Shown: one piece after another, positions 23,221-34,300 of the stretch
Layout: each line of letters starts with the position of its first letter
Position numbering within the stretch: position 1 is the stretch's first letter
From: Thelonectria olida
Taxonomy: Eukaryota > Ascomycota > Sordariomycetes > Hypocreales > Nectriaceae
NCBI GenBank assembly: GCA_020736575.1
Contig: JAGPYM010000001.1
Location: 3,596,001-3,660,000 of the forward strand
Direction of reading: 5' to 3'
DNA length: 64,000 bases
Translations under genes and position numbers: made by a program
Notes under the pieces: generated by a model
The model's input: the letters and a program-made list of their open reading frames with translations, nothing else
What the model was told of the DNA's origin: nothing
The model's database searches: none

Positions 23221-23286
23221 CAATCAACCACATTCATTTACCTGCCTCTCCATTCATACAATCTCTAATTACCACCGATCAACACC

Positions 23287-24615
23287 ATGGCCAGAACGCG
23301 GTCAACGAAAGCCGCTCCGGCGGACTCAAAGACCTCGACAAAGTCTCAGTCTTCATCCTCCAAAATCATTTTACCGCCTCAATCAGAGAATCCCTCCAAG
23401 ATCTTCATCCTCCCCTTCAAAGCGACATCCGGCGCCCGAATCGTGACACTCCCCAACCCTAGGCACTCACGACCGTCCCGATACCTAGTGTGTCCGGAGA
23501 CGGGCATCTATGAGTTCACGAAAGTTGCGGCTCCTAAGACAACTCCGCGAAGTTGGCTGGTCGAAACCACGTCAAACAATCTCGAAGCAGGTGCAGAGGC
23601 CGATTCGAATGTCTCCCAAAAACAGGCCAACATCTCCACGGGACAGGAGCTTTACCTGGCCACCATGATCGATCCCGTCTTCTTATGTCTTCCAGCTCTG
23701 GCCGATTTAACGTCACCTAAGGGCACAGGCGAAAAAAAGCGCATGTTTCTGTCTAGCGACGACCACTTTGAAAAACTTCCCGAGACGTCATCACATCTGT
23801 CTGAAATCATGCGCTGGCCTAAAACACGCGCGTTGGTGGAGCGACGAATGGGCGCAATCTGCGATACTGTAGAAGCAGGCGATGAGATCATGTTTCGACT
23901 CGACGAAAAGAAAGTCGTGTCGGCTATCCTGGACAAGGCCAAGAAGATGTGTGACGGTGGGTTTCCTCCGAGCATGGACGAAAAGTTCGTCAAGAAGGCC
24001 CTCGAGGCGCCACTTCTGATCCAGAAGCGAGAGATGAATCGTGGCGAGGTGGTGACGACTTCTCATAACGATTCTCAGACATCGACGCCTCCAACAGAAT
24101 CTGCCGAGTCTCAATCAACATCCGCATCAACCGAGATTACAGCGTCCTCAGAATCGCAACCCTCTACCACAGCCACATCTTTTACCAAAGGACCCACCAC
24201 AACGGATAATGTCATCAGTGCGATGCAGGCATCGCCTGAGGTCATTGGCCTTCAACGATTAAGGGTCGCCTTTAATTTCATTTGCTCCAATTACGTTGCG
24301 TCAACCATGGCCGACCAGCTTCAGGAGGCTCTCACAAAAGCAGGCACTACTGCCATCGATTTCTCTCCCCTGGACGAGTATTTAACCAAACTTGCCAAGT
24401 TACAAGCAGAAGCCCTGGCAGCTCGGTCAGTGGGTGACTACACGCGCAAGCACGGCCGTGATGAGGAGGAGGATGAGGCACGTGCGGAGAAAAAGAAAAA
24501 GATGGAGGAGGAGAAAAAGAAGAAGGCCTCGGAAAGTCGAGGAGTCCGGGAGCTGAAAAAGGTCAACACGAAGGGTATGAAGAAAATGAGCGACTTCTTC
24601 AAGAAGAAAGTATAG
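23287..24615 (+). CDS. RNH202: Ribonuclease H2 subunit B
   Basis: Accessory subunit of the trimeric RNase H2, which removes single ribonucleotides and RNA-DNA hybrids from nuclear DNA. Single exon, 442 aa; ATG 23287 sits in the context ACCATGGC. After a Lys/Ser-rich start, the N-terminal triple-barrel region runs from about KIFILPFKATSGARIVTLPNPR through GQELYLATMIDPVFLCLPAL, and the winged-helix part covers about residues 165-235 and 315-370 (RVAFNFICSNYV), split by a low-complexity Ser/Thr insert. The C-terminus is a charged Lys/Glu coil ending in MKKMSDFFKKKV. Met431, Met434, Phe437 and Phe438 fit a degenerate PCNA-interacting peptide, as known for the human subunit. The gene is divergent from MCM10. 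Confidence 0.9.
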   Translation: MARTRSTKAAPADSKTSTKSQSSSSKIILPPQSENPSKIFILPFKATSGARIVTLPNPRHSRPSRYLVCPETGIYEFTKVAAPKTTPRSWLVETTSNNLEAGAEADSNVSQKQANISTGQELYLATMIDPVFLCLPALADLTSPKGTGEKKRMFLSSDDHFEKLPETSSHLSEIMRWPKTRALVERRMGAICDTVEAGDEIMFRLDEKKVVSAILDKAKKMCDGGFPPSMDEKFVKKALEAPLLIQKREMNRGEVVTTSHNDSQTSTPPTESAESQSTSASTEITASSESQPSTTATSFTKGPTTTDNVISAMQASPEVIGLQRLRVAFNFICSNYVASTMADQLQEALTKAGTTAIDFSPLDEYLTKLAKLQAEALAARSVGDYTRKHGRDEEEDEARAEKKKKMEEEKKKKASESRGVRELKKVNTKGMKKMSDFFKKKV

Positions 24616-24713
24616 CCACATTAGGGCGTGTGTATTTGGGTATCTTGAGTTGGAAAGACATGAGATGTCGTGTCGTGCAGTTATTCGAGAGCAACCGCCA
24701 GCTCCTGAATCCG

Positions 24714-25469
24714 TCAAGAACCTCGAGGCCGCCCCCTATTTATCCCAAAGCCTCTACCGATTTTGGATGCTCCGCGCCCCGATGGCGGATTGGATGTTTC
24801 TGACATGTAGCTTGAGCCTGTGCTGGTGCCGCCCCGAGCAGTACCTCGTCCTCTTCCCCGCAGACCTCTTGTGCCACGAGAACCACGACCGGGAGCCGTT
24901 GAGGCCAGTCTCCGTTTCTCTTCCTCCTCTTCCCGACGACGACGGAGCTCTTCTCGCCTCTCCTCCTCCTCGGCCGCTCTTCTCTCAGCAGCCAATTGCC
25001 TCTGGAGAGCCTCGGCCTCCTGCTCGGCGACGTCCTCGGTTGCGCCCTTCCAACTGGGGTCTAAGATTAATCGCTGGTTGTGTTCGGTCTGTGATAGTAT
25101 CCGGGTCCAGCTGTTCAGCAGTACAGAGGCATTGTTTACAGTTTTGGATACAGTCTAGAAGAGCTGTCAGTAGGGATCACGGAAACACAAGGACCACCGG
25201 TTGGCACATACATCCATGTTGCCCCCGGCTCGTTCCAGGGTGGCTATCACCCCTTCGATAGCCGCATTGATGTTCCGAACTCCCTCCAACTCCCTACGTA
25301 GAGCATCCTCATGATCGATAGGTTCTGTGGGACGGTCCTGAGCCGAGGGAGTTTTTGGTGTTCGAGGGGTCTTCGGGGTTCGCGGTCTTGATGTCGTTGG
25401 TGGGGCATTGTCTTGGGTGGGCGAGGCCCAGACGTCGGACTCTGTAAATTGCGTTGTGTCGTCGGCCAT
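24714..25469 (-). CDS. DUO1: DASH complex subunit Duo1
   Basis: Subunit of the DASH/Dam1 ring that couples kinetochores to spindle microtubules. Exons 25469-25212 and 25154-24714 give 232 aa; the 57-nt intron has donor GTATGT, branch CTGAC and acceptor TCTAG. The family core is ELEGVRNINAAIEGVI then, across the junction, GGNMD-TVSKTVNNASVLLNSWTRI and ILSQTEHNQRLI, at about residues 60-120. A long Glu/Arg-rich helix follows, then a C-terminal Arg/Gly-rich tail (GRGSRGTRGLRGRGRG). Thr-Pro repeats (PRTPKTPRTPKTP) precede the core and are candidate CDK sites. The 3' end is 98 nt from the stop of the convergent RNH202 gene, so the 3' UTRs probably overlap. The 5' side is divergent from the unrecognised gene at 26581. 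Confidence 0.92.
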
Positions 25470-26580
25470 GGCGAGGGTCAGGTGCTGACGAGATAAGTTG
25501 GCGTATTGGACGGAAGGGAGGGCCTAGTCGGCAGTGGCCTTGTTGTGGATAAATAATCAAAGAGAAGCTTAGGTTAAAATAATAAAGTCAACAAAGAGCG
25601 GCCGGATGAGCTGAGGGTGAACACACAGGCGGAGTACAAAATGCCTTTGAGGGCGGAGGGGTCAATGAGTGACTGAGAGGTGACGTTATGCCATGCAAGG
25701 CGCCAGCAGATGCCGATAAGATAGGGGACCTGATACTTCGTTACGCACTGAGGTTGCCAGGCACGCAAGGTCGCGAAGTCGGACATGCGCTGGTGTTATG
25801 TTTCGTGTTTTGTTTATGCTGCGCTGTGTTTGTCTCGTCGCCATTACGCCGCTTTCACCTCTGCAGTCGAGTGGGGTTTAATTGACCAGTAAATGAGGGG
25901 CACTTGCAGCAGCCTTGGCCTGACACCCAACCAGTGAGGGAGCGGCAACCCAACACGGTACGTATTTATTCCGGGTCAACAGAAGGCGCATAAATGATTG
26001 GACGCGGCTTGTCGCGAAACAATCGCGCTCCCGCGGGGACAGACGCGTTGGGCGGAAGGGGTTTTGGTGGGTCCCAGCCCGAAATTTGACCATTCAAGGG
26101 GCGGTAAAGTGGGTGGCTGGTGGCTGCTTTAGGGCTCCAGGGTAAGATACAAAGTAACTGGTAGTCGACGCAGTCCCTTCTGCCCCCAGCCACCACCCTC
26201 TCCCTCCTGGTCCTCCTTGTTTTGAAGTCTAACCGTCTGATAATACAAACAAACATCTCTTGCTTCTCCATCCCCCAAGTATCCTCAACCACACATAATC
26301 ATCGCAATTCATCGACCGTCACCGACTCCTAGTTTTCCCGACGCCGACTTCATCCACCAAGGCCTTTTTTTGTTCCTGTGAACGACTTTTCACCTGATTG
26401 ATCTTTTGGCTCGACCGTGCCACCGCTGCGCCCAAGTCTTCCCGCCTTGCTTGATCTGGCAAACCTGGTGCACCGCTTTCTGACACCACGACGTCGCAAC
26501 ACCTCAAGATAACTCTTAGCACGGAAACAACAAAGGCATCGATTGCTCGACGCAGTGCCCCGCTGCCTCCACCATTCAAA
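25470..26580. promoter_or_regulatory. Divergent promoter of DUO1 and the unrecognised gene
   Basis: 1.1 kb between two divergent start codons. One perfect ACGCGT is at 26043-26048. No gene was seen inside. The leader just before 26581 is pyrimidine-rich. Confidence 0.45.
26043..26048. promoter_or_regulatory. MluI cell-cycle box ACGCGT
   Basis: Single perfect MCB core between DUO1 and the Ser/Thr-Pro-rich gene, 533 nt from the latter's ATG. A single site of this kind can occur by chance. Confidence 0.3.
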
Positions 26581-27929
26581 ATGACGACGGCTTGTGATGG
26601 TTCAATCACACCTCCCCCGCCCACTGGCATCCGCACACCTCCAACTCCTCGTCTCGGCTACCACGACAACTGGGAGCCTTTCACCCCTCGCAAGTCCGCC
26701 CGAATTTCTCAACAACGCGCGCGCACTCCATCACCAAACGGCTTGCGCACCAAGCCCCAGTCGCCGCGCACTGTAAAGAAGTCAAGCAAGCACGCCACCG
26801 CCGCTTCACCGATGCCTTCACCAAGGAAGAAGCGCCAGCCCGCGATGGATGCCGTTCGTCGCGCTTCCGGTTCTGTCTTCGCCGAGAGCTCCCAAGCCGC
26901 TACCGCCCTTGGACTCGACAAGTCGACGACCCAGCGCCCTACCAGGTCATCCGCCAGTCTCGCGGGAGGAATGCTTCCTACACCTTCCAAGACGCCTCAG
27001 AAGCCTCCAAATGAGAAAACGACTACGAAGATCAAGTCCATCGCCCGGAACCTCTTCCACACTGAAGTCGAGACCTCAGTTACGTCTAGTCCTAAGAAGC
27101 GACGGGCCAAGAAGTACACAGGTATCTCGATGGAGAGTTTCAGGGCCGAGGAAATCGAGGAACCCATCGAAATCTTCACTGACTCTCAAGATCGAATTCC
27201 ATCCAAGGATGATAGCGAATCTAATCCATTTTATGGAGATGCTGCTCCTCCCGAGCCTACTAAGCGCCGAAGCAAGCGCCGCCAGGTTAATATTCCCGGC
27301 GAAGGCGTCAAGACTGTCGATGAGGCCTCTAGTCGCGAAGATGGAATGGTTTATGTCTTGTAAGTTGACGATGCACCTTTATTCTCACACGGAACGATAA
27401 CTAACATGCTCTCAGCCGTGGCAAGAAGTTTTTCCGCAAGTGGGCAGATTTTGACACTGAGGATTTGGAGGAGCTTGAAGATGACGAGAACGATGCCGAG
27501 GCAAGACTTGCTCGACCTCTCACTCGCTCATCAATCAAACCCCGTCTTCTTTTCCAGACGGCGAAGACACAAGAAATGATTGACGAGGAGGAGGCTGCGA
27601 CGGATGTGGAAGAAGACGAAGAAGAGCAGGAGACCGAGGAGGAGGTCGAGATCCCTGAAATTCCGGTGCCCCAGACTCCCGCTAAGCGCCGCGTCAAGCA
27701 CGCAGCTACTCCGGAAGCGCCCAAGTTTGCACCTGTTTCACCTCCAGATACCAGGCGAACCACCAGGTCTACCAACAAGCTCATGGATGAGGCAACCCCG
27801 ATCAAGGGACGAAGCAAATCCAGCCCTTTCGATGCTTGGCGACGAACCAAGGAACACAAAGCACCAAGCGGGCAGAAGCGACATGCCGACACCCTCACTT
27901 CGGACAACGCCAAGCGCACACGGACCTAG
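26581..27929 (+). CDS. Unrecognised Ser/Thr-Pro-rich basic protein
   Basis: Product not recognised. Exons 26581-27359 and 27416-27929 give 430 aa; the 56-nt intron has donor GTAAGT, CTAAC and acceptor CTCAG and joins in frame as DGMVYVL-to-F, giving GMVYVFRGKKFFRKWADFD. The first 150 residues are disordered and basic with many SP/TP pairs (for example PPTPRLGYH, TPSPNG, PMPSPRKKR, PTPSKTPQKP), which look like CDK sites and nuclear signals. Two short segments look constrained: KKYTGISMESFRAEE onward through IFTDSQDRIPSKDDSESNPFYG, and the block spanning the intron. An acidic stretch (EEDEEEQETEEEVEIPEIP) and a basic C-terminus follow. It is divergent from DUO1. A chromosomal or cell-cycle role is a guess from composition and position. 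Confidence 0.8.
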
Positions 27930-28853
27930 GGTGGTTTGATTCTTTCCAGTTGACTTTCACAAAATGGTTTTACATGCGCGGTCTATTTTACATGGTCTTT
28001 CTTAATTATCTCGGTTGCACCCGGGTGCCGCATCGAGATGTGGCCTCGGCAGACTCAATCTGCCGGTGAGTCTCACAAGCCGGCTTTGCCTTCATTCTCG
28101 ACGTAACCGTTGCTCCCTTGGCCTGGGGAACGAAAACTGAAAGCGGGGTTAGTCTTTTGGCGTTGGGGTTGGAATGGAAATTATCAGGGTCTGAACCACA
28201 TGACACACGACACTGATTTTTTATTTGGAGCTTGCTCTTTTGTTTCTTTGGAAGGAATGGAATATGGATTGGCTGAATGAAGAGTACGTGGATGCATTGA
28301 GAACTGAGGATTGGGACAACACATGGGCACATGAGGCCTGATGGAATGAGCGAACGGTACGGATGATGATGGAAGTTTGCCCGGTACGCTCCGGTACGAG
28401 TAGATCAAGGGTTGGTGAGTCCTGCGTTTAGTTATTTTAGGTAGCCCACGCGAATCAAGGATGTTGCGAATCCATCTGGAGTATGCATGCCTGATGTTTA
28501 CGAATCTTTTCATGACATTTTGGCCGTGAGCCAAGCCTGTGTGACGTGCTTGCGTGCTTTCTTTACTGCTGGCACCCGCTTCTCGCTGCCCCTCGCTGCT
28601 CCACGTTTCGCCCCTCACCTAGTTGCGACTTTGGGCTTCGTTCAATCGGGTTGATGATCCGGAACCGCCTCAGTTTTGCCGCTGACAGCTTGTCTACCCA
28701 ATCTTACCTCCGTCTTCTTCTTAGTCCATCGTCGCTGTCTCAACTACCATCTCGAGCGTCTTGTTGGCTGCAGCAACTCTTTCCATCTCTCAACCTCTTC
28801 GGCTCAATCCCCTCGCTCTCCCACCCACCCTACACTCTTGACCTCCCTCCAAG
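27930..28853. other. Intergenic, promoter side of the SurE/TTL gene
   Basis: Holds the 3' UTR of the upstream gene and the promoter of the next. The last 200 nt are pyrimidine-rich, typical of a fungal core promoter or leader. No gene was seen. Confidence 0.5.
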
Positions 28854-31375
28854 ATGCACATCCTCGTTAGCAACGACGATGGCCCGCCATCGCCTCACGC
28901 GTCCCCTTATGTTCATTGCCTGATCAAGCAGCTTCAGCAAGCCGGCCATGTCGTCTCCGTCTGCCTTCCACACACCCAGCGCTCGTGGATTGGCAAGGCC
29001 CACATGATCGGGCAGACTTTGAAGCCTTCGTACTACCGACCCGGTACTGCCGTCCACGGTGAAGACTCCGAGGGCACCACTCACCATCGGCCTTCGCCTT
29101 CGGGAGACGTCGAAGAATGGATCCTCATCGATGGAACACCAGCCTCGTGTGTCCAGATTGGCCTTCACCACTTCTTCCAGGAACGAGGCCCCATCGATCT
29201 TGTTGTCAGTGGTCCCAACTATGGCCGAAACACTACTGCTGTCTTTGCCTTGAGCTCAGGAACCATGGGTGCAGCGCTTGAGGCTGCCGTGTGCCAACAC
29301 AAGTCTATCGCTCTCAGCTTTGCATTTTTCACGCGTAACCATGACCCCGTCATCATCGAAGCTGCCTGTCGACACAGTGTGAAGGTCATCGAAGCCCTCT
29401 ATAAGAAATGGCCCACGGACGGTAGTGCCGATCTGTACAGTGTCAACGTGCCCCTGGTGGAAGGTATTGAGACGAATAAGACCGTCTTTACCAACATCCT
29501 GCAGAACTACTGGAGAGAAGGCGGCTGCTTCCAGGAGATTGAGGGCGAGTCTGGCAATGAGAATGAGGAAGAGGAGAGGATACGAGAGGGCATCAACGGC
29601 GAGGTGAATGACGGAGGAAAGCCCAGTGGCACACGGACTGGACATGTTCACAAGCACTTCAAATGGGCACCCAAGTTCACTGATGTGTACAAGAGTGTGG
29701 AAGAAGCCGGTCCTGGCAACGATGGTTGGGCCGTCAAGGAAGGCCAAACGAGGTGAGTTGCTACCAAGTGGTACCCGCGGACATTTACTGACAGACTTTT
29801 AGCATCACTCCCCTGAAAGCAAACTTCATGCACAACGTTGGCGATTTGAACGAGAAAGAACTAGAACTGTGAGTGTGTTTACCCCGATATCGCTGGCATT
29901 TGGTGTTATTTAGGGCATGATGAGCCGGAATGGGAGTAACATTGGCCGTTTTGTATTCTATGCGGAGAGCATCCCATTTTCCAAATAGATCTCATTCTCA
30001 CCCGTCGTCACGCAGTCCAAATCAGTCAGTGGAAGCAACCAACTCCAAAAGGGATGTTGAGATTCCCCTTCGGCTCAAGGGGGATAGTGCCGGGAAAACT
30101 CCCATCCAGGCCATCATTGCATACGAGGACTCGTATGTGCAGCCCCTCGTTCTCGCTGCGCTAGATTCCCTCTTCCCCGATGGCACTTTCAATGTCATTA
30201 CCGACATGCCTGCTGCCGAGGACGGCACCATTGTATCGAAAATGTTCCCCTCCTCGGACACAAGGGTGTTGCAGATTTCAGCTTATGAGTCGATTGACTT
30301 TGAGTACGCTGGCTCCCATGAGAAGACTTCTCTTATCAACAGTTACATGATCCGGAAAGCGTTGATCCGGAAACACTACCTCTCGACAACTGTTGATCAC
30401 TGGGTAGCCAAGAACCCTTCATCCATCCTGAAGCAGCACGTCAAGCGGAGTGAAGCTTTCGAGGTTGATTATGCAGAGTTCTTGGATGATGCCTTAGTAG
30501 AGGCATTCGACCTCCGAGAGAGCATGGATCGCAATGAATCGCTATCAGAGGACGACTCCGCAAAAGAGTGGTGGATTCTCAAGCCTGGTATGAGTGACCG
30601 GGGACAAGGAATTCGACTCTTCAGCACAATGGACGAACTACAGGCTATCTTTGATGGCTGGGAGGAAGATCAACCTGACAGCGACGAGGACGACGACGAC
30701 AATGCCGAAGCCTCCAGGGACGATGAAGACCGCGAGCACATCACTACGTCGCACCTTCGCCATTTTGTTGCCCAGCCATACATTCACCCGCCTCTCCTCG
30801 TAGAAGACGACAACCGCAAGTTTCATATCCGAACCTACGTTCTATGCACCGGAAGTCTGAACATCTGGGTTTACAAGCACATGCTCGCTCTTTTTGCAGG
30901 CAAACCATACGTTTCCCCCGGCGACGCACCGAACGATATCGAAGCTTTCTTGACCAACACCTGTCTGCAAGGCTCCCCCAACCAGAACACTGTTCGTCGT
31001 TTCTGGGACCTGCCGCTGCCGCCAGCTACACGGGAGGATATCTTCGGCCAAATCTGCAATATCACGGGTGAGGTCTTCGAGGCTGCGGCCAAGGCGATGC
31101 CGGTACACTTCCAGACAATGCCCAACGCATTCGAAGTCTATGGGCTTGACTTTCTCGTTGATGTTGAGGGTGCAGCGTGGTTGCTCGAGGCGAATGCGTT
31201 CCCTGACTTCAAGCAGACGGGAGGGGATTTGAAAGAGATTGTGGGAGGATTCTGGAGGGGAGTCATCAGGCATGGAGTTGCGCCGTTCTTCGGGATCAAT
31301 GATGAATTGCTCAAGCACCGAGAAGGTGCAGAGGACATGGTATGCGTCAGAAGGGTCGACCTAGGCAGAGGCTAG
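28854..31375 (+). CDS. PBY1: SurE-TTL fusion protein, Pby1-like
   Basis: Two-domain protein like yeast Pby1, which associates with P-bodies and decapping factors. Exons proposed: 28854-29752, 29803-29868 and about 30016-31375 (774 aa; yeast Pby1 is of similar size). The SurE phosphatase-like domain covers residues 1-300: the metal-binding SNDDG at 6-10, DGTPASCVQIG, and VVSGPNYGRN. The tubulin-tyrosine-ligase ATP-grasp domain covers about 350-760: TPIQAIIAYEDSYVQPLVL, WWILKPGMSDRGQGIRLF, RKFHIRTYVLC and GLDFLVDVEGAAWLLEANAFPDF, with an acidic Asp/Glu insert after the ILKPG block. The third-exon acceptor is uncertain: AAATAG before 29989 and CACGCAG before 30016 both keep the frame. Whether the TTL domain modifies tubulin is unknown. 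Confidence 0.88.
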
Positions 31376-34300
31376 GCGTACGATAAGAGTGCTGAGGAAG
31401 GACCACGAGCATCAAAGGGTGAAAATCAAGTATAGGGTAGGTCACGACTTAGACGCAAAACGTGAGTACATAGACACGGATGGTCAGATCAACCAAAAGC
31501 CAGTTGCTTTCTTCATCAACACCTCGACGAGCAGGAACACACAAACACGGTGAGGTTTCCTGCAAGTCGTATGACACGTAATAACGCAATGGCGACGTCG
31601 GCAGGCGTGGATCCCGAACCCCCACGACGAGCCCTTGCATAGCCCACCTCATTTCGCACGAGCAGATCTCGATGCCCATGAGTTTATTGTGCATATGAGC
31701 CTACTAAGTGTCACCGCTACTAACATGCGCAATCATCAGTTCAAGTAGGAGACTTTCCGTGTCGTGATGTTCGCCTTGGCGTTGCGGAGAGGCTTCTTAG
31801 ACGGAGCGCTATCGACGCCCGGGAGACTACGGATGGGCAAGACCGAAATTGGACGGGGGGCATTGAGTGCAGGAAACACGCCCGTTTCTGGGCGCACTGG
31901 CAATAGTTCTTTTAAACCGGGGTTGAAAAGGGCGGATTGGGCAACTGAGTGTCGAGCACAGCCACGCTGGGGAGTGGGGAGTGAGCAGCACAAAGCAAGG
32001 CATCCGAACAAACGAATGCAAGGACTTTGTGTAGTTGAGCGAGTGACAAAAGGGCGCGGAGTTTATGGTTGGATGCCGGCGGCGGGTTGATGCGGGATGC
32101 GATGCAAGAAGAAAGACAGAAACGGCCTTGGGAGGAGAGGGGGTTGTGTTGGCAACGAGGCAGTGCTGTGGGAGTGTGGTGGATAATCTACAACGTGCGC
32201 TGGGACTGTGTTTGGATTGCTCAGGAGATGCGTCCGACGCAGAAGGATACGACGTCAATGAGAGATTCGTTGTCGGAGCTGGGACATGTCGGCGGTTCTA
32301 TGTATTCGCGGAAAAGGCAACCGTGTATGAGAATTTTACATGGTGGACCAATGATTTGCGTAGTATTTTTCGAGACGAGCGCTTCTTGGGGAAAAGAGGC
32401 AAGACGGATTTCATTGGCCCATCTACGACTCGACAGCGGCTACAAGTGGGATTGCTGTTAATCTCTTACACAACGTCAGACAGCCCCGTACTCGGGAGTT
32501 GGGAGTGCCTTGTTCAACGATGACCGAGCCTTTGCGAGCCTAGAATCGGATGAGTGGTTGTTCTAGAAAGTCCGCCAGAGAAGGAGCCAATGCTGGAGGA
32601 ATGGAGGGAATCTCTTGAGGTTCCCGCCCTCTGTGCTTGGAGCCATGTATCAGACCTGGGATAGCCATTCTCCGAACGCTTTCGCATTGTCCTCGCTAGA
32701 ATTGATTCCAAAGTCAAAAGACTTGGAGAACCTGCCCTGGGATGTCACTCCATCCTCCTGGTCAGATCGACGTGCCTTTGGGATGGAGTTGCCGATAGCA
32801 TGCACCCCATCAAACCACAGCAACTTCTCCTCACACAACTCCAGCAGCTTGTGATGCTCGTGCCACCAATATGCCGCACACGTCGTTACAGCTCCATGTT
32901 CACAGCCCCAAAGACGGATCATGCTGCCTGAAAAAGCCCTCACCAACGAGGAGGAATTCCTCACCTGGTGGCTTAGAGGCTTCATCACGGTGCCAGCCTC
33001 GGTGTTCTAGCGAGATTGGAGCTGGCAGCTTCCACGGGGAGTTGAGCCGTACGGCGTTTAGCAGGATGGATAGACCCAGAGGGGAGTGTTGATAGTTTAG
33101 GAAGGTTGTCGGGATAGTCTCGCGAGGACGGAAATGAGTTTGTTTGTCATACCTTGCTCGTCACTGGTGTTGTGGCTTGGAGAGTATCTGGATCATTACT
33201 CCCCTAGACGACTGGCTCACGTTGGTCCAAGTATCGTCTCTACACCACCGTGTCTTGCCACGGTCGCCTTGGGTTGCGCGAAGATACTCAGATGGTGGCT
33301 TAGACGCGGTGAGCTGACCAGGATCGAGGTGTCTTACATCACCTTCGGTGCCGAGGCTGCATAGTGGGTGACCTCCGCAGCGGCGTTGAGGATGGAACTT
33401 GGAGAAGGCATCGTGCTCACGCGATGTAAGTTGGGGATACCATGGCGGCGGGACGGCGAGATCGGGGCGTAAAGCTTACCGATTGGACAGGGCCCTGAAG
33501 AGAGAAACCGGCAAATGCCCTTTTCGGCAGCACTGCCCTCTGGGTCCTTGGAAATGATTCATGTTGGAACCTTGATCGATTGCACGCATCTCGCGAGGTT
33601 GGGTGGTTGTGAAGGTGAAGAGGAGATAGCTTCAGCTGTGCGGTCGTGTGGGGAGGAAGACACCCGGCCAGTTAAGCTCTCTTGGCGTCTGAGTTGGTTC
33701 GGATGTGGGGGAGTTTTCGTGACAGCATTATTGGCAGCTCTGCCAGGTGGTTTGAGCCGAGTTGCTCGAGTGAACAGCTTGTCGGGTCACAATAGCAGCA
33801 TCCCGCTGATTGGGAGCCCTGAGCCCGCCCACTTATTCATGAGTCTCGATTCGCCACGCGGAGACTTGGTGAATATTAGATTGAGGCTGAGCAGCTTGGA
33901 AATGGCTCGATAAGGGTTAGTTTAGGGTCTTTGATGAGCCGCCCAAACACATTTTCCTTGCTGTCAATGGCGGCTTTAGAAAACAGGGAAGTCGCGGAGC
34001 CCTTCCTTGCCTGTCCGGTCTTTTGGGAGATGAGATGGCGATATGTATTCCTTGGTCAGCAAAGCATTCTGCTGGTACCCACAGCATGAAGCTGGGCGAA
34101 GCTGATTGGCCAACGCCGTCTTTGGTGCGCTTTGGCAATTGGACAGATGAAACTCTTTTTCGACGACACACGAGCCCGCAACGAATGGGGATGGGAAGAA
34201 GCTTCCCGGTTTGGGACAGTTGACTCGGACCCATCAAAGCAGAATTCCTCTTAGAGAGGCCGCCGTGGTGTCGTGTCTCAATTATGAGGCGCATCATCCA

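Larger units (their letters stand above)
22483..23286. promoter_or_regulatory. Shared divergent promoter of MCM10 and RNH202
   Basis: This 804-bp gap lies between the start codons of two replication genes transcribed away from each other. Two perfect ACGCGT boxes are at 23062-23067 and 23215-23220, with near-matches ACGCGC at 23041-23046 and ACGCGG at 23077-23082. In yeasts ACGCGT is the MBF (Mbp1/Swi6) site that drives G1/S genes; its use here is inferred. Confidence 0.6.

Noticed and set aside
27401..27919. 172-codon Ser-rich minus-strand frame
   Set aside because: Antisense to the acidic second exon of the gene at 26581; poly-Ser comes from GAG/GAA-rich codons read backwards.
32650..32988. 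112-codon minus-strand frame in the 31-37 kb gap, possible pseudogene fragment
   Set aside because: No family recognised, no flanking exons could be joined, and composition is not clearly coding.
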